64,000 nucleotides of DNA, from positions 31,121 to 95,120 of the forward strand of contig CAJFVO010000008.1 of the NCBI GenBank assembly GCA_904420555.1, in the 5' to 3' direction. Both the position numbers and the translations under genes were made by a program. The notes beneath the pieces are model-generated. The model did no database searches, had not been told where the DNA came from, and saw only the letters and a program-made list of their open reading frames with translations. Below, piece after piece: positions 8,215 to 19,303 of the stretch. This DNA is from Candidatus Heritagella intestinalis (GTDB lineage: Bacteria; Bacillota; Clostridia; Oscillospirales; Acutalibacteraceae). The first letter of the stretch is position 1. The number at the start of each line of letters is the position of its first letter.

Positions 8215-9333
8215 ATGCCGGCAGTACAGGATAAGAAAAGCGTAATTAAGGAACTTTTGGAGCAGGGCAAGGCCAAGGGCTCTCTGTCCACGAAAGAAAT
8301 CCTCGACGCCCTGGGAGAAATGGACTTTGACCCGGAGCATCTGGAGAAATTCTATGACACCCTGGAAAGTTTGGGCGTAGAGATTGTGGACGAGGATATT
8401 GGCAACGACGACATCGATGATATTCCCCTGGAGGAACTGGAGGACTTCGATGTACCTGCCGATGAGAACGAGGATCTGGAGACCAGCCTGAGCACCGAGG
8501 GCATTGCCATTGACGACCCGGTGAAGGTGTACCTCAAGGAGATCGGCAGGGTGCCCCTGCTGACTCCGGAAGAAGAAATTGATTTGGCCATCCGCATCGG
8601 AAATGGGGATGAAAGCGCGAAAAAGCGCCTTTCCGAAGCCAATCTGCGTCTGGTAGTCAGCATTGCAAAGCGCTATCTGGGCCGCGGAATGCAGTTTTTG
8701 GACCTCATTCAGGAGGGTAACCTGGGCCTGATTAAAGCGGTGGAAAAGTTCGATTATACCAAGGGCTTTAAGTTCTCCACCTATGCTACCTGGTGGATTC
8801 GCCAGGCCATTACCCGGGCCATTGCCGACCAGGCCCGGACCATCCGGATTCCCGTACACATGGTGGAGACCATCAACAAGGTGAAGAAGGTTTCCAGCCA
8901 GCTTCTCCACACCAATGGCCACGAGCCTACAGCGGAAGAAATCGCCGCAGAGCTGGATATGCCCGCGGATAAGGTCCGGGAAATCATGCGGGTCGCCCAG
9001 GAGCCGGTTTCTCTGGAAACCCCCATTGGCGAGGAAGAGGACAGCCATCTGGGAGATTTTATTCAGGACGACGACGCCCCGGCGCCCCAGGACGCGGCTT
9101 CCCACACCCTGCTCAAGGAGCAGCTCTCTGAGGTGCTGGATACCCTGACCCCTCGGGAGGAAAAGGTGCTGCGCCTGCGTTTTGGCCTGGAAGACGGCCG
9201 TTCCCGCACCTTGGAAGAGGTGGGCAAGGAATTCAACGTCACCCGGGAGCGCATCCGCCAGATTGAGGCCAAGGCCCTGCGGAAGCTGCGCCATCCCAGC
9301 CGCAGCAAGAAGCTCAAGGACTTCCTGGATTAA
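8215..9333 (+). CDS. rpoD: Primary sigma factor RpoD (sigma A)
   Basis: 372 residues, the usual Firmicutes SigA size. Directs RNA polymerase to housekeeping promoters. A short, acidic region 1.1 (residues about 1-95) is followed by region 1.2 ([11 protein letters not shown]), region 2 with [19 protein letters not shown] and [11 protein letters not shown] (-10 recognition), region 3, and region 4 ([30 protein letters not shown], -35 recognition). Translated from its own ribosome binding site 12 bases after dnaG. The many TTGACA/TATAAT-type promoters in this window suit this factor. Confidence 0.98.
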   Translation: MPAVQDKKSVIKELLEQGKAKGSLSTKEILDALGEMDFDPEHLEKFYDTLESLGVEIVDEDIGNDDIDDIPLEELEDFDVPADENEDLETSLSTEGIAIDDPVKVYLKEIGRVPLLTPEEEIDLAIRIGNGDESAKKRLSEANLRLVVSIAKRYLGRGMQFLDLIQEGNLGLIKAVEKFDYTKGFKFSTYATWWIRQAITRAIADQARTIRIPVHMVETINKVKKVSSQLLHTNGHEPTAEEIAAELDMPADKVREIMRVAQEPVSLETPIGEEEDSHLGDFIQDDDAPAPQDAASHTLLKEQLSEVLDTLTPREEKVLRLRFGLEDGRSRTLEEVGKEFNVTRERIRQIEAKALRKLRHPSRSKKLKDFLD

Positions 9334-9394
9334 GGCAGGAAGAGAGATCCGGAACGCAGCAGACACACGGGAACGCTTGTAAAGGAGGGTGCGT

Positions 9395-9856
9395 ATGCAT
9401 ATTACCCTGGAAACCGATTACGCCGTGAGAATCGTAGAGGCCCTGACCCGGTGCGGAAAGCGTTTGGATGCCCGCGCCCTCTCCGAACAGACCCGGGTGC
9501 CCCAGCGTTTTGCCTTGAAGATTCTGCGCAAGCTGGTGGCGGATGGGATTATCTGCTCCTACAAAGGGGCCGGCGGCGGCTATGAGCTGGCCCGTTCGCC
9601 TGGGGAAATCACCCTCCGGGAAGTGATTGAGTCGGTGGAAGGCCCTTACCGCATTAGCCGCTGCCAGGAGGACACCTATTGCTGTGACCACACCACCTGC
9701 CGTTTCCACGAGATTTACGGCGAGATTTCCCAGCAGGTGCGCCAGAAGCTGGATTCCTATACCTTTGCGGCCATCTGCTTGGAGGAGGGGGCTCGAAGCT
9801 GCGGCTACGATTGCCCCGGCTGTCAGCAGCATGGAGAAGGGAAAGGCGGGGAATAG
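9395..9856 (+). CDS. Rrf2-family transcriptional regulator with Fe-S type cysteines
   Basis: 153 residues. N-terminal winged helix (MHITLETDYAVRIVEAL through GGGYELARSPGEITL), then a linker with C-x5-C and nearby cysteines (ISRCQEDTYCCDHTTC) in the place where IscR/NsrR-type regulators bind an Fe-S cluster. A second Cys group (CGYDCPGC) near the C-terminus is unusual. It may sense iron, redox or NO; the target is unknown and no isc/suf genes are nearby. The ATG at 9395 is chosen because AAAGGAGG ends six bases before it; an in-frame GTG at 9389 overlaps that site. Confidence 0.88.
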   Translation: MHITLETDYAVRIVEALTRCGKRLDARALSEQTRVPQRFALKILRKLVADGIICSYKGAGGGYELARSPGEITLREVIESVEGPYRISRCQEDTYCCDHTTCRFHEIYGEISQQVRQKLDSYTFAAICLEEGARSCGYDCPGCQQHGEGKGGE

Positions 9857-9857
9857 G

Positions 9858-10262
9858 GTGTACGATTGGTTTGACGAGTATTGTATGGCCAAGCCCGGCG
9901 TGACCCGGGATTTTAAGGAAGAGTGGGGATGGTACCGGTATTTTGTCTGCGGGAAGTTCTTTGCCGCCGCTGGACGGGGAGAAAACGGCGCTCTCTGCTT
10001 TTTGACCCTGCGGTGCGAGCCGGATTTCAATGATTTCCTGCGGCAGAACTACCAGGCGGTAGCGCCGGGGTACTACAGCAATAAGGCCCTGTGGAATACC
10101 GTCTGGTTCCGGCTGGAGGATATCCCGGAAAGGGACCGGAATCCCCAGGCGCCCCCGGTGTTTCCGGAAGACGCCGTGGTGCGGGAAATGACGGACCGCT
10201 CCTGGCGGATTATGGCAGAAAAATTACCGAAAAAGCTCCGTGCCACCCTGGAGAAAACATAA
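9858..10262 (+). CDS. MmcQ/YjbR family protein
   Basis: 134 residues from a GTG start one base after the Rrf2 stop, with GGCGGGGA upstream; an ATG at 9831 inside the previous gene is less likely. Family features: MxKPGxxxD-like start (MAKPGVTRDFKEEWGWYRYFVCGKFFA), LRCEPDFNDFLRQNY, and an aromatic, hinge-rich C-terminal half ending in DRSWRIMAEKLPKKLR. The fold is CyaY-like and the family has been proposed to bind DNA, but the function is unknown. Tight spacing implies co-translation with the Rrf2 regulator. Confidence 0.85.
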   Translation: MYDWFDEYCMAKPGVTRDFKEEWGWYRYFVCGKFFAAAGRGENGALCFLTLRCEPDFNDFLRQNYQAVAPGYYSNKALWNTVWFRLEDIPERDRNPQAPPVFPEDAVVREMTDRSWRIMAEKLPKKLRATLEKT

Positions 10263-10332
10263 CACCCATCCGGGTGTTTTTGAAGGCTGATTTTTGATTT
10301 TGTACGAGAAAAAGAACTTTTCAGTCTAAAAG

Positions 10333-10375
10333 AATAGGCTCCACAAAAACGGTCTTGTGGAGCCTATTTTTCTTT
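10333..10375 (+). terminator. Strong terminator closing the dnaG-rpoD-Rrf2-MmcQ region
   Basis: 14-bp perfect stem (10333-10346 with 10355-10368) followed by a T-rich run. Confidence 0.9.
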
Positions 10376-10418
10376 TAAAGAACGATAAAGGGCAGAAAAG
10401 GGGTGTAAAATCAAAAAA

Positions 10419-10440
10419 CGGGCAAAAAGCCCGCTTTTTT
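10419..10440 (+). terminator. Second hairpin with T tract, just before the rpoB promoter
   Basis: CGGGC-loop-GCCCG with A run before and six T after. It may act as a backup terminator insulating rpoBC from upstream transcription. Confidence 0.7.
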
Positions 10441-10452
10441 CCCCGTGAACTA

Positions 10453-10481
10453 TTGACAAAAGAAAAAATCCATTATAAAAT
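10453..10481 (+). promoter_or_regulatory. Promoter of rpoBC, followed by a structured leader
   Basis: TTGACA, 17-base spacer, TAAAAT. The predicted leader of about 180 bases contains a small hairpin (ATGCTGT/ACAGCAT at 10519-10535) and a GC-rich stretch near 10595-10620. No L10/L12 genes precede rpoB here, so control must lie in this leader or promoter. Confidence 0.75.
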
Positions 10482-10665
10482 GATATACTGCATCATCATA
10501 GAGTGCCATGTTCTGTAAATGCTGTGATACAGCATAGCACATCTTTCAAAAAAAGGCAAGTGTTTTCCAAAAAAATTGTCGCGGTCATCTGCCGGAGGGC
10601 CCGGGGATCTGCGGCTTGCCGGGATGGAAAGAACAGTAAATAAATGGAATGGAGTGATTGAGCCA

Positions 10666-13600
10666 ATGGTGAATGTCAAACCGGTGCAGTTGGGCAAAAA
10701 CACCCGTATGAGCTTTTCCCGCATCGAAGAGGTCCTGCCGATGCCGAACCTCATTGAGGTGCAGAAGAATTCCTACCAATGGTTCCTGGACGAGGGGCTG
10801 AAAGAGGTATTCCGGGATGTTTCGGGCATCACGGACTTTACCGGGAATCTGGTGTTGGATTTCGTCAACTACAAGCTGGATGAAAAGCCCAATTACAGCG
10901 TGATAGAGTGCAAGGAGCGGGATGCTACCTATGCGAAAGCTCTGCGCGTCACTGCACGCCTTCTCAACAAGGAGAGCGGCGAGATCAAGGAGTCCGAGGT
11001 CTTCATGGGCGAGTTCCCCCTGATGACGGAAAGCGGCACCTTTGTCATCAACGGCGCTGAGCGCGTGATTGTTTCCCAGTTGGTTCGTTCCCCCGGCGTT
11101 TATTACAAAATGGAGTATGACAAGACCGGCAAGGAGCTTTTCAGCGCCACTGTGATCCCCAACCGCGGCGCTTGGCTGGAATACGAAAACGACGCCAACG
11201 ACGTTTTCTATGTGCGCATCGACAAAAACCGCAAGATTCCCATTACGGTGTTCCTCCGGGCCCTGGGCCTTGGCACCGATGAGGAGATCCGGAACTATTT
11301 TGGTCTGGACGACCGCATTGAGGCTACCCTGGAAAAGGATACCACCCACAACATGGAGGAGGGCCTCAAGGAAGTCTACCGCAAGCTCCGTCCCAGCGAG
11401 CCCCCCACGGTAGAGAGCGCCCAGACCCATATCAACAACCTGTTCTTTGACGCCCGCCGGTATGACCTTTCCCGGGTGGGCCGTTATAAATACAACAAGA
11501 AGCTGAACCTGGCCGGCCGTATCACCGACCAGAAGCTGACCCAGCCCATTGTGAACCCTCTCACCGGCGAGGTCATGGCGGAAGCAGGCGAAGTGGTCTC
11601 CCGGGCCAAGGCCGAGGAGATCGATGATGCCGGCGTAACCGTGGCTTTTGTGGAAGTCGGCGAGCGGGAAGTCAAGGTCATCTCCAATGGCATGGTGGAT
11701 ATTTCCAAGTACGTGAACTTTGACGCCAAGGCCGAGTGCGGCGTCAAAGAGCGGGTGCGCTTCAGCGTGCTGGCGGAGATCCTGGAAGAGTGCGGCGAGG
11801 ATGAAGAGGCCCTGAAGGAAGCCATCAAGGCCCGGGTAGACGACCTGATCCCCAAGCACATCATCATCGATGATATTTTCGCTTCCATCAACTACATGAA
11901 CTGCCTGGCCATGGGCCTTGGCACTACTGACGATATCGACCACCTGGGCAACCGCCGCATCCGTTCGGTAGGCGAGCTGCTCCAGAATCAGTTCCGCATC
12001 GGCTTCTCCCGTTTGGAGCGGGTGATCCGGGAGCGTATGACCCTCCAGGCCCAGGATCTGGAGACCCTGACGCCCAAGGACCTGATTAACATCCGTCCTG
12101 TGGTAGCGGCTATCAAGGAATTCTTTGGTTCCTCGCCGCTGTCCCAGTTTATGGATCAGAACAACCCCTTGGCTGAGCTGACCCACAAGCGCCGTCTTTC
12201 CGCTCTGGGCCCCGGCGGCCTTTCCCGTGACCGCGCCGGATTTGAGGTCCGTGACGTTCACTACAGCCACTATGGCCGCATGTGCCCTGTGGAGACCCCT
12301 GAAGGCCCCAACATCGGTCTGATTTCCTACTTGGCTACTTTTGCGCGGATCAATGAATACGGCTTTATTGAGGCGCCTTTCCGCCGGATTGATAAGGAAA
12401 ACGGCCGGGTCACCGATGAAGTGATTTACATGACCGCCGATAAGGAAGACGAGTATATTGTGGCGCAGGCTAACGAACCTCTGGATGAAAACGGCTGCTT
12501 CATCTATCCGAAAATCAGTGGCCGTCATCGTGAGAGCTTTGTGGAAGTGGATTGCCACAAGGCCGACTTTATGGATCTTTCTCCCCGGATGGTGGTTTCC
12601 GTGGCTACGGCTATGATCCCCTTCCTGGAAAACGACGATACCAACCGCGCACTGATGGGCGCTAACATGCAGCGCCAGGCTGTGCCGCTTCTGAAGACCG
12701 AGGCCCCCATTGTGGGCACCGGTATGGAATATAAGGCCGGCGTAGACTCCGGCGCCTGTGTGCTGGCAAAGCGCGGCGGCATTGTCCGCAGCGTCAGCGC
12801 TACCGAGGTACGGGTTACCGCCGACAACGGCGAAGTGGATACCTACTTCATCACCAAGTTCCTGCGCTCCAACCAGAGCACCTGTATCAACCAGGTGCCG
12901 GTAGTGGACCGCGGCGACCGGGTGGAGGCCGGCGATGTCATCGCTGACGGCCCCGCTATTTCCAACGGCGAAATCGCCCTGGGTAAAAACGCCCTCATCG
13001 GCTTTATGACCTGGGAAGGCTACAACTACGAGGACGCCGTTCTGATTAACGAAAAAATCGTCCGGGATGACGTGTACACCTCTATTCACATTGAGGAGTA
13101 CGAGATGGAAGCCCGGGATACCAAGCTGGGGCCCGAGGAAATCACCCGGGATATTCCCAACGTAAACGAAGACCTGCTCCGCGACTTGGACGACCGTGGA
13201 ATCATCCGCGTCGGCGCTGACGTCCGTGCAGGCGACATTCTGGTGGGTAAGGTTACCCCCAAGGGCGAGACCGAGCTCACTGCGGAGGAGCGGCTGCTCC
13301 GGGCCATCTTCGGCGAGAAGGCCAGAGAAGTCCGCGACACCTCCCTGCGTGTGCCCCACGGCGAATACGGCACCGTGGTGGATGTGAAGGTCTTTACCCG
13401 TGAGAACAGCCACGATGAGCTGAGCCCCGGCGTCAACAAAGTGGTGCGCTGCTACATTGCCCAGAAGAGAAAGATCTCCGTGGGTGATAAGATGGCAGGC
13501 CGCCACGGTAACAAGGGTGTTGTTTCCCGTATTCTGCCCATGGAAGAAATGCCCTTCCTGCCTGACGGCACCCCTCTGGATATTGTGCTGAACCCCCTGG

Positions 13601-14394
13601 GCGTGCCTTCCCGTATGAATATCGGCCAGGTGCTGGAAGTGCATCTGGGCATGGCGGCCAAGGCTCTGGGCTGGAAGATCATGACCCCTGTTTTCGACGG
13701 CGCTCACGAAGAGGATATCCGGGAGTGCTTTAAGATGGCCGGCATGAGCGAGGACGGCAAGTTCTGGCTCCGGGACGGCCGTACCGGTGAGTATTTCGAC
13801 AACCCGGTTACCGTTGGTTATATGTACTATCTGAAGCTCCACCACCTGGTAGACGATAAGATCCACGCCCGTTCCACCGGCCCCTACTCTCTGGTGACCC
13901 AGCAGCCTCTGGGCGGCAAGGCCCAGTTCGGCGGCCAGCGTTTCGGCGAGATGGAAGTGTGGGCCCTGGAAGCCTACGGCGCGGCTTACACCCTCCAGGA
14001 GATCCTGACGGTGAAGTCCGACGACGTGGTGGGCCGTGTGAAGACCTACGAGGCCATTGTCAAGGGCCAGAATATCCCCACCCCCGGTGTGCCTGAATCC
14101 TTTAAGGTGCTCATTAAGGAGCTCCAGTCCCTGGGTCTGGATATTAAGGTGCTGGATAAGAATAACGAAGAAATCGACCTGAAACAGAATTTTGACGACG
14201 ACGATGATATGGGCTTTACCCCGTCGTCCAGCGAGGTGTTTGAAGAGCCCAATGTTGCCGAAGAAGGCGACCTGGATGGCTACACCATGGAAGATACCGA
14301 AGAAGATGACCTGTTCTCGGAAGATGCAGGCATTGGTCTGGACGACCTGTTCGGCGGCAGCGCGGACGAGGATGCCGGCGACGAGAATGACTGA
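10666..14394 (+). CDS. rpoB: RNA polymerase subunit beta
   Basis: 1242 residues from the ATG at 10666 ([17 protein letters not shown]). The frame extends upstream to 10576, but the extra residues do not look like RpoB; an ATG at 10624 has no ribosome binding site either. Landmarks include the rifampicin region [36 protein letters not shown], wild-type by eye, and [15 protein letters not shown] in the active-site region. The C-terminus is acidic and extended ([15 protein letters not shown]), as in many Clostridia. It is followed 17 bases later by rpoC. Confidence 0.97.
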   Translation: MVNVKPVQLGKNTRMSFSRIEEVLPMPNLIEVQKNSYQWFLDEGLKEVFRDVSGITDFTGNLVLDFVNYKLDEKPNYSVIECKERDATYAKALRVTARLLNKESGEIKESEVFMGEFPLMTESGTFVINGAERVIVSQLVRSPGVYYKMEYDKTGKELFSATVIPNRGAWLEYENDANDVFYVRIDKNRKIPITVFLRALGLGTDEEIRNYFGLDDRIEATLEKDTTHNMEEGLKEVYRKLRPSEPPTVESAQTHINNLFFDARRYDLSRVGRYKYNKKLNLAGRITDQKLTQPIVNPLTGEVMAEAGEVVSRAKAEEIDDAGVTVAFVEVGEREVKVISNGMVDISKYVNFDAKAECGVKERVRFSVLAEILEECGEDEEALKEAIKARVDDLIPKHIIIDDIFASINYMNCLAMGLGTTDDIDHLGNRRIRSVGELLQNQFRIGFSRLERVIRERMTLQAQDLETLTPKDLINIRPVVAAIKEFFGSSPLSQFMDQNNPLAELTHKRRLSALGPGGLSRDRAGFEVRDVHYSHYGRMCPVETPEGPNIGLISYLATFARINEYGFIEAPFRRIDKENGRVTDEVIYMTADKEDEYIVAQANEPLDENGCFIYPKISGRHRESFVEVDCHKADFMDLSPRMVVSVATAMIPFLENDDTNRALMGANMQRQAVPLLKTEAPIVGTGMEYKAGVDSGACVLAKRGGIVRSVSATEVRVTADNGEVDTYFITKFLRSNQSTCINQVPVVDRGDRVEAGDVIADGPAISNGEIALGKNALIGFMTWEGYNYEDAVLINEKIVRDDVYTSIHIEEYEMEARDTKLGPEEITRDIPNVNEDLLRDLDDRGIIRVGADVRAGDILVGKVTPKGETELTAEERLLRAIFGEKAREVRDTSLRVPHGEYGTVVDVKVFTRENSHDELSPGVNKVVRCYIAQKRKISVGDKMAGRHGNKGVVSRILPMEEMPFLPDGTPLDIVLNPLGVPSRMNIGQVLEVHLGMAAKALGWKIMTPVFDGAHEEDIRECFKMAGMSEDGKFWLRDGRTGEYFDNPVTVGYMYYLKLHHLVDDKIHARSTGPYSLVTQQPLGGKAQFGGQRFGEMEVWALEAYGAAYTLQEILTVKSDDVVGRVKTYEAIVKGQNIPTPGVPESFKVLIKELQSLGLDIKVLDKNNEEIDLKQNFDDDDDMGFTPSSSEVFEEPNVAEEGDLDGYTMEDTEEDDLFSEDAGIGLDDLFGGSADEDAGDEND

Positions 14395-14411
14395 GAGTAG
14401 GGGGTTGAACG

Positions 14412-17400
14412 ATGGAATTTAACGTGTTTGAATCGATTAAAATCGGTCTGGCTTCCCCTGACCAGATCCGTGAGTGGTCTCACGGTGAGGTCAAGAAGCC
14501 GGAAACCATTAACTACCGTACCCTGAAGCCGGAGCGGGACGGCCTGTTCTGCGAGCGCATTTTTGGGCCTACCAAGGACTGGGAGTGCCACTGCGGAAAG
14601 TACAAGCGCATCCGCTATAAAGGCAAGGTCTGCGACCGCTGCGGCGTGGAAGTGACCCGCAGCAAGGTCCGCCGGGAGCGCATGGGCCACATTGAGCTGG
14701 CCGCCCCGGTTTCCCACATTTGGTACTTTAAGGGCATCCCCTCCCGGATGGGCCTGGTGCTGGATATTTCCCCCCGGATGCTGGAAAAGGTGCTCTACTT
14801 TGCCCTGTACATTGTAACGGACCCCGGCGACGTTCGGGAGCTCTCCAAGATGCAGTTCCTGGATGAAAAGGAATACCAGCACATGTACGAAAAGTATGGC
14901 GACGCCTTTAAGGCCGCCATGGGCGCAGAGGCTATTAAAGATTTGCTGGCGGAAATTGACCTGGAGAAGCTCTCCACCCAGCTCAAGGAAGAGCTGGAAA
15001 CTGCTTCCGGCCAGAAGCGGGTGCGCCTGCTCAAGCGCCTGGAAGCGGTAGAGGCCTTCCGCCTGTCCGGAAACCGTCCGGAGTGGATGATTCTGGACGT
15101 CATCCCGGTGATTCCCCCGGATATCCGCCCCATGGTGCAGCTGGACGGCGGTCGCTTTGCCACCTCTGACCTGAACGATCTGTATCGCCGGGTCATCAAC
15201 CGCAATAACCGCCTGAAGCGTTTGCTGGAGCTGGGCGCTCCGGACATTATCGTCCGCAACGAGAAGCGCATGCTCCAGGAAGCAGTGGACGCCCTCATCG
15301 ACAACGGCCGCCGCGGCCGCCCGGTGACCGGCCCCAACAACCGTCCCCTGAAGTCCCTGTCCGATATGCTCAAGGGCAAGCAGGGCCGCTTCCGTCAGAA
15401 CCTGCTGGGCAAGCGCGTGGACTATTCCGGCCGTTCCGTTATCGTGGTAGGCCCTGAGCTGAAGATGTATCAGTGCGGCCTGCCCAAGGAGATGGCTTTG
15501 GAGCTGTTTAAGCCCTTTGTCATGAAGCGCCTGGTGGAAACCGGCGCCGCCGGCAACATTAAGGCTGCCCGTAAGGCAGTAGAGCGCGCCAAGCCCGAGG
15601 TTTGGGATGCGCTGGAAATCGTCATTAAAAACCACCCGGTGCTGCTGAACCGCGCACCTACCCTGCACCGTCTGGGCATCCAGGCCTTTGAGCCGGTGCT
15701 GGTGGAGGGCCGCGCTCTGAAGCTGCACCCCCTGGTGTGTACTGCATACAACGCTGACTTTGACGGCGACCAGATGGCCGTCCACGTGCCCCTGTCCGCC
15801 GAGGCCCAGGCAGAAGCCCGCTTCCTGATGCTGGCCGCTAACAACCTCCTCAAGCCCTCCGATGGCCGTCCGGTTACGGTTCCCACTCAGGACATGGTGC
15901 TGGGTTCCTACTACCTGACCATGGACAAAGAAGGGGAGAAGGGCGAAGGCAAGGCTTTCCGTGACGTAGACGAGGCCCTGATGGCCTATGACGCCCATAT
16001 TGTCACCCTCCACGCCAAGATCAAGGTCCGCCGGGAGGCGGAATTCAATGGGGAAAAGGTTTCCGCTTTGGTGGAGACCACCGTGGGCCGGATTATTTTC
16101 AACCGTCCTATTCCTCAGGATCTGGGATATGTGGACCGCACCGATCCCAACGAGCGCATGAAGTTTGAAATTGACTTCCTGGTGGGCAAGAAGCAGCTGG
16201 GCAAGATCATCGAAAAGTGCATCAAGGTACACGGCACCGCCATTACCTCCGAGGTGCTGGATGAAATCAAGGCCCAGGGCTATAAGTACTCCACTATCGG
16301 CGCTATTACCGTGGCCGTTTGCGACGCCACCATCCCGCCCCAGAAGAAGCAGATCATCGCCGATGCGGAAGCCAAGATCGACGAGATCAGCGACGAGTTC
16401 AACGAGGGCCTCCTCTCCGAGGAAGAGCGTTCCGGCGCGGTTATCCGCACCTGGGAGCAGGCCACCAACGATGTGACCTCCGCCCTGCAGAAGGGCCTGG
16501 ACCGCAACAACCCCATCTTCATGATGGCGGACTCCGGCGCTCGTGGTTCTATGAGCCAGATTCGTCAGCTGGCCGGTATGCGCGGCCTGATTGCCAACAC
16601 CTCCGGTAAGGTTATCGAAATTCCCATTCGCGCCAACTATCGTGAGGGCCTGAACATTTTGGAATACTTCATTTCTTCCCGCGGCGCCCGAAAGGGCCTG
16701 GCAGATACCGCTCTGCGTACCGCTGACTCCGGTTATCTGACCCGCCGTCTGGTGGACGTTTCTCAGGAAGTGATCATCCGGGAGGATGACTGCGGCGCCA
16801 CCGACGGCCTGGAGGTCTTCGACATTAAGGAAGGCAGCGAGGCGATCGAGAGCATGCACGAGCGTCTCATCGGCCGTTATCTGGTGGAAGATTTTGTGGA
16901 TGAGGAAACCGGCGAGGTGCTGGTGTCCAAGGATAAGATGATGGATGACCATGACGCCGATATTATCGTGGGTCACGGCGTGGAGAGCATCAAGATCCGC
17001 TCCATCCTGAACTGCCGCGCCAAGCACGGCGTGTGCAAAAAGTGCTACGGCTCCGACCTGGCTACCGGCAAGCCCGTTTCTGTGGGCGAGGCCGTGGGCA
17101 TCATCGCCGCCCAGTCTATCGGTGAGCCCGGCACCCAGCTGACCATGCGTACCTTCCATACCGGCGGCGTGGCCAGCGCCGAAGATATTACACAGGGTCT
17201 TCCCCGCGTGGAAGAACTGTTTGAGGGCCGCAAGCCCAAGCATCTGGCAATCCTGGCGGAAATCGATGGCGAAATCTCCTTTGAAGAAGTCAAGAAGAAT
17301 CGCCATGTAGTGATTACCCGCGAGGATGGGGAGCAGCGTTCCTACCTGATTCCCTTTGGTTCCCGCATCAGTGTCAAGGAGGGCCAGAAGGTGAAGGCCG

Positions 17401-17951
17401 GTACCCGGCTCACCGAAGGCTCTGTGAACCCCCACGATGTGCTGGCCATCAGCGGTACCCACGCCGTGCAGGACTACCTCATTGAGGAAGTGCAGCGAGT
17501 ATACCGGATGCAGGGCGTTGATATCAACGATAAGCATATCGAGGTTATCGTTCGCCAGATGATGCGCAAGGTCCGCGTGGAAGACGCCGGCGATACGGAG
17601 TTGCTGGCCAACTCCCTGGTGGATAAGACCGAGTTTGAGACGGCCAACGAAGACATTGCGGCCCGCCGCGCTGCCGGCGAGGTCGATCTGCAGGAGGCCA
17701 CCTGCACCCCGGTGCTGCTGGGTATCACCAAGGCTTCTCTGGCAACGGACTCCTTCCTGTCCGCCGCATCCTTCCAGGAGACCACCCGCGTGCTTACCGA
17801 AGCCGCTATCAAGGGTAAGGTGGACCCGCTGCTGGGCCTGAAGGAGAACGTTATCATCGGCAAGCTGGTGCCTGCTGGAACCGGCATGCGGTGCTATCGT
17901 AATGTTTCCGTAAAATCTGCAGATGAGGGCTTGACAAACGAAGTCCAGTGA
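14412..17951 (+). CDS. rpoC: RNA polymerase subunit beta'
   Basis: 1179 residues. Zinc site 1 has CHC (Cys59, Cys61) and CDRC (Cys74, Cys77). The catalytic NADFDGD loop is at 447-453, with Asp449, 451 and 453 holding the magnesium. The bridge-helix region ([24 protein letters not shown]) and second zinc cluster ([13 protein letters not shown]) are intact. Translated with rpoB as one operon. The last codons contain a -35 box for the following ribosomal-protein operon. Confidence 0.98.
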   Translation: MEFNVFESIKIGLASPDQIREWSHGEVKKPETINYRTLKPERDGLFCERIFGPTKDWECHCGKYKRIRYKGKVCDRCGVEVTRSKVRRERMGHIELAAPVSHIWYFKGIPSRMGLVLDISPRMLEKVLYFALYIVTDPGDVRELSKMQFLDEKEYQHMYEKYGDAFKAAMGAEAIKDLLAEIDLEKLSTQLKEELETASGQKRVRLLKRLEAVEAFRLSGNRPEWMILDVIPVIPPDIRPMVQLDGGRFATSDLNDLYRRVINRNNRLKRLLELGAPDIIVRNEKRMLQEAVDALIDNGRRGRPVTGPNNRPLKSLSDMLKGKQGRFRQNLLGKRVDYSGRSVIVVGPELKMYQCGLPKEMALELFKPFVMKRLVETGAAGNIKAARKAVERAKPEVWDALEIVIKNHPVLLNRAPTLHRLGIQAFEPVLVEGRALKLHPLVCTAYNADFDGDQMAVHVPLSAEAQAEARFLMLAANNLLKPSDGRPVTVPTQDMVLGSYYLTMDKEGEKGEGKAFRDVDEALMAYDAHIVTLHAKIKVRREAEFNGEKVSALVETTVGRIIFNRPIPQDLGYVDRTDPNERMKFEIDFLVGKKQLGKIIEKCIKVHGTAITSEVLDEIKAQGYKYSTIGAITVAVCDATIPPQKKQIIADAEAKIDEISDEFNEGLLSEEERSGAVIRTWEQATNDVTSALQKGLDRNNPIFMMADSGARGSMSQIRQLAGMRGLIANTSGKVIEIPIRANYREGLNILEYFISSRGARKGLADTALRTADSGYLTRRLVDVSQEVIIREDDCGATDGLEVFDIKEGSEAIESMHERLIGRYLVEDFVDEETGEVLVSKDKMMDDHDADIIVGHGVESIKIRSILNCRAKHGVCKKCYGSDLATGKPVSVGEAVGIIAAQSIGEPGTQLTMRTFHTGGVASAEDITQGLPRVEELFEGRKPKHLAILAEIDGEISFEEVKKNRHVVITREDGEQRSYLIPFGSRISVKEGQKVKAGTRLTEGSVNPHDVLAISGTHAVQDYLIEEVQRVYRMQGVDINDKHIEVIVRQMMRKVRVEDAGDTELLANSLVDKTEFETANEDIAARRAAGEVDLQEATCTPVLLGITKASLATDSFLSAASFQETTRVLTEAAIKGKVDPLLGLKENVIIGKLVPAGTGMRCYRNVSVKSADEGLTNEVQ

Positions 17952-17960
17952 GTTTATAAT
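17931..17960 (+). promoter_or_regulatory. Promoter of the rpsL-rpsG-fusA-tuf operon, embedded in the end of rpoC
   Basis: TTGACA at 17931-17936 lies within rpoC codons; an 18-base spacer and TATAAT at 17955-17960 follow the stop. It predicts a leader of about 180 bases. Confidence 0.75.
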
Positions 17961-17986
17961 AACAAATTGTGATGGTCTGACGGTAT

Positions 17987-18013
17987 CCTGTCCGGAAACT
18001 TCTTCCGGACAGG
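17987..18013 (+). promoter_or_regulatory. Leader hairpin upstream of rpsL
   Basis: Perfect 11-bp stem CCTGTCCGGAA/TTCCGGACAGG with a 5-base loop. No T run follows, so it is a leader structure and not a simple terminator. It is a candidate site for ribosomal-protein autoregulation. Confidence 0.55.
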
Positions 18014-18145
18014 TACTGTACTGTATAAGATGACTTTCACACTTGTATAGAATCGCAGAATTCTGTGCAGATTTCTTTTGGTGGTAAATCGCAGAGGTTG
18101 TCCTCTCCGGTTTTCACATATAAAATTTCAGTGAGGAGGTGTCAT

Positions 18146-18571
18146 ATGCCCACTTTTAATCAGCTGGTTCACACCGGTCGTCAGGTTGCCGAGAAGAAGG
18201 CCAAGGCTCCCGCACTGCTGAAGGGTTGGAACTCCAAGAAGCGCGTTGCGATCGATCAGGATTCTCCCCAAAAGCGCGGTGTGTGCACGTCTGTAAAGAC
18301 TGCCACCCCGAAGAAGCCTAACTCTGCTCTGCGTAAGATTGCTAGAGTCCGGCTCTCCAACGGCATCGAGGTCAGCGCCTATATCCCCGGCGTAGGCCAC
18401 AACCTGCAGGAGCACAGCGTCGTGATGATTCGCGGCGGCCGTGTTAAGGACCTGCCTGGCGTGCGTTACCACATTATCCGTGGTACCCTGGACGCCCAAG
18501 GCGTTGCCAAGCGTATGCAGGCCCGTTCCAAGTACGGTGCCAAGCGCCCCAAGGCTGGCGCTAAGAAGTAA
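18146..18571 (+). CDS. rpsL: Ribosomal protein uS12
   Basis: 141 residues from the ATG at 18146 preceded by GAGGAGGTG. Decoding-centre protein. [11 protein letters not shown] and [13 protein letters not shown] are intact, with the lysines whose mutation gives streptomycin resistance unchanged. It carries the short insertion before SPQKRGVCT typical of Firmicutes. The frame is open upstream to 18065, but that part has no similarity to S12. First gene of the str operon. Confidence 0.97.
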   Translation: MPTFNQLVHTGRQVAEKKAKAPALLKGWNSKKRVAIDQDSPQKRGVCTSVKTATPKKPNSALRKIARVRLSNGIEVSAYIPGVGHNLQEHSVVMIRGGRVKDLPGVRYHIIRGTLDAQGVAKRMQARSKYGAKRPKAGAKK

Positions 18572-18619
18572 TTCGATAAAGGGATTGCTTCTATCTAACT
18601 AACTTGACAGAATTCGTGG

Positions 18620-18671
18620 CTCCCGCACGGGACAACCTACCTGTGCGGAGGCGTTTGTAATAGAACGCCTC
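18620..18671 (+). promoter_or_regulatory. Overlapping hairpins in the rpsL-rpsG gap
   Basis: CCGCAC (18623-18628) pairs with GTGCGG (18643-18648). GAGGCGTT (18648-18655) pairs with AACGCCTC (18664-18671). The stems touch at 18648-18650, so they could compete. They may be an S7-type autoregulatory element; this is inference. Confidence 0.4.
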
Positions 18672-18738
18672 TTTGGCCAACGGAAGTTTGTCGCTTTCGA
18701 GTACCTATGATATCATACTATGTGAAGGAGGGAAGAAT

Positions 18739-19209
18739 ATGCCGAGAAGAGGCAATATCGCAAAACGTGACGTTTTGCCCGATCCGCTTTACAACTCCAA
18801 GCTGGTCACCCGTCTGGTGAACAACATCATGTATGACGGCAAGAAGGGCGTGGCCCAGAAGATCGTTTACGGTGCATTTGACATCGTGGCTGAGAAGACC
18901 GGCAAGGATCCCCTCGAGGTGTTTGAGCAGGCAATGGAAAATGTAATGCCCAGCCTCGAAGTCAAGGCCCGCCGTGTTGGCGGTGCCACCTACCAGGTGC
19001 CTATGGAGGTCCGCCCCGAGAGACGGCAGACCCTGGGCCTGCGCTGGATCTCCACCTACTCCAGACAGCGTTCCGAAAAGACCATGAAGGAGCGTCTGGC
19101 CGGAGAGATCCTTGATGCTGTAAACGGCGCCGGCGGCGCTGCCAAGAAGCGCGACGATACGCACAAGATGGCAGAGGCCAACAAGGCATTCGCACACTAC
19201 AGATGGTAA
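18739..19209 (+). CDS. rpsG: Ribosomal protein uS7
   Basis: 156 residues starting [18 protein letters not shown] at 18739, after GAAGGAGGG. Primary 16S-binding protein that nucleates the 30S head. [22 protein letters not shown] and [14 protein letters not shown] are family hallmarks. An in-frame extension to 18673 lacks similarity to S7. In many bacteria S7 represses this operon; overlapping hairpins lie in the preceding gap. Confidence 0.97.
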   Translation: MPRRGNIAKRDVLPDPLYNSKLVTRLVNNIMYDGKKGVAQKIVYGAFDIVAEKTGKDPLEVFEQAMENVMPSLEVKARRVGGATYQVPMEVRPERRQTLGLRWISTYSRQRSEKTMKERLAGEILDAVNGAGGAAKKRDDTHKMAEANKAFAHYRW

Positions 19210-19303
19210 TGTGTTGGGTGCCGCAAGCAGGTGCCCAGGGGCCTTTGGCCCGGATGTTTTGAACCCCCGCACGTTTATGTTTCTATGATTAAGGAGGAAA
19301 CCC

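Noticed and set aside
6451..9366. 971-codon open frame antisense to dnaG-rpoD
   Set aside because: Mirror frame caused by GC-rich third positions. The translation is low in recognisable motifs, and dnaG and rpoD are certain on the other strand.
10585..13866. 1093-codon open frame antisense to rpoB
   Set aside because: Shadow of a highly conserved gene; composition rich in His, Gly and Val, no motif, no ribosome binding site.
14280..17537. 1085-codon open frame antisense to rpoC
   Set aside because: Same reason as the frame opposite rpoB.
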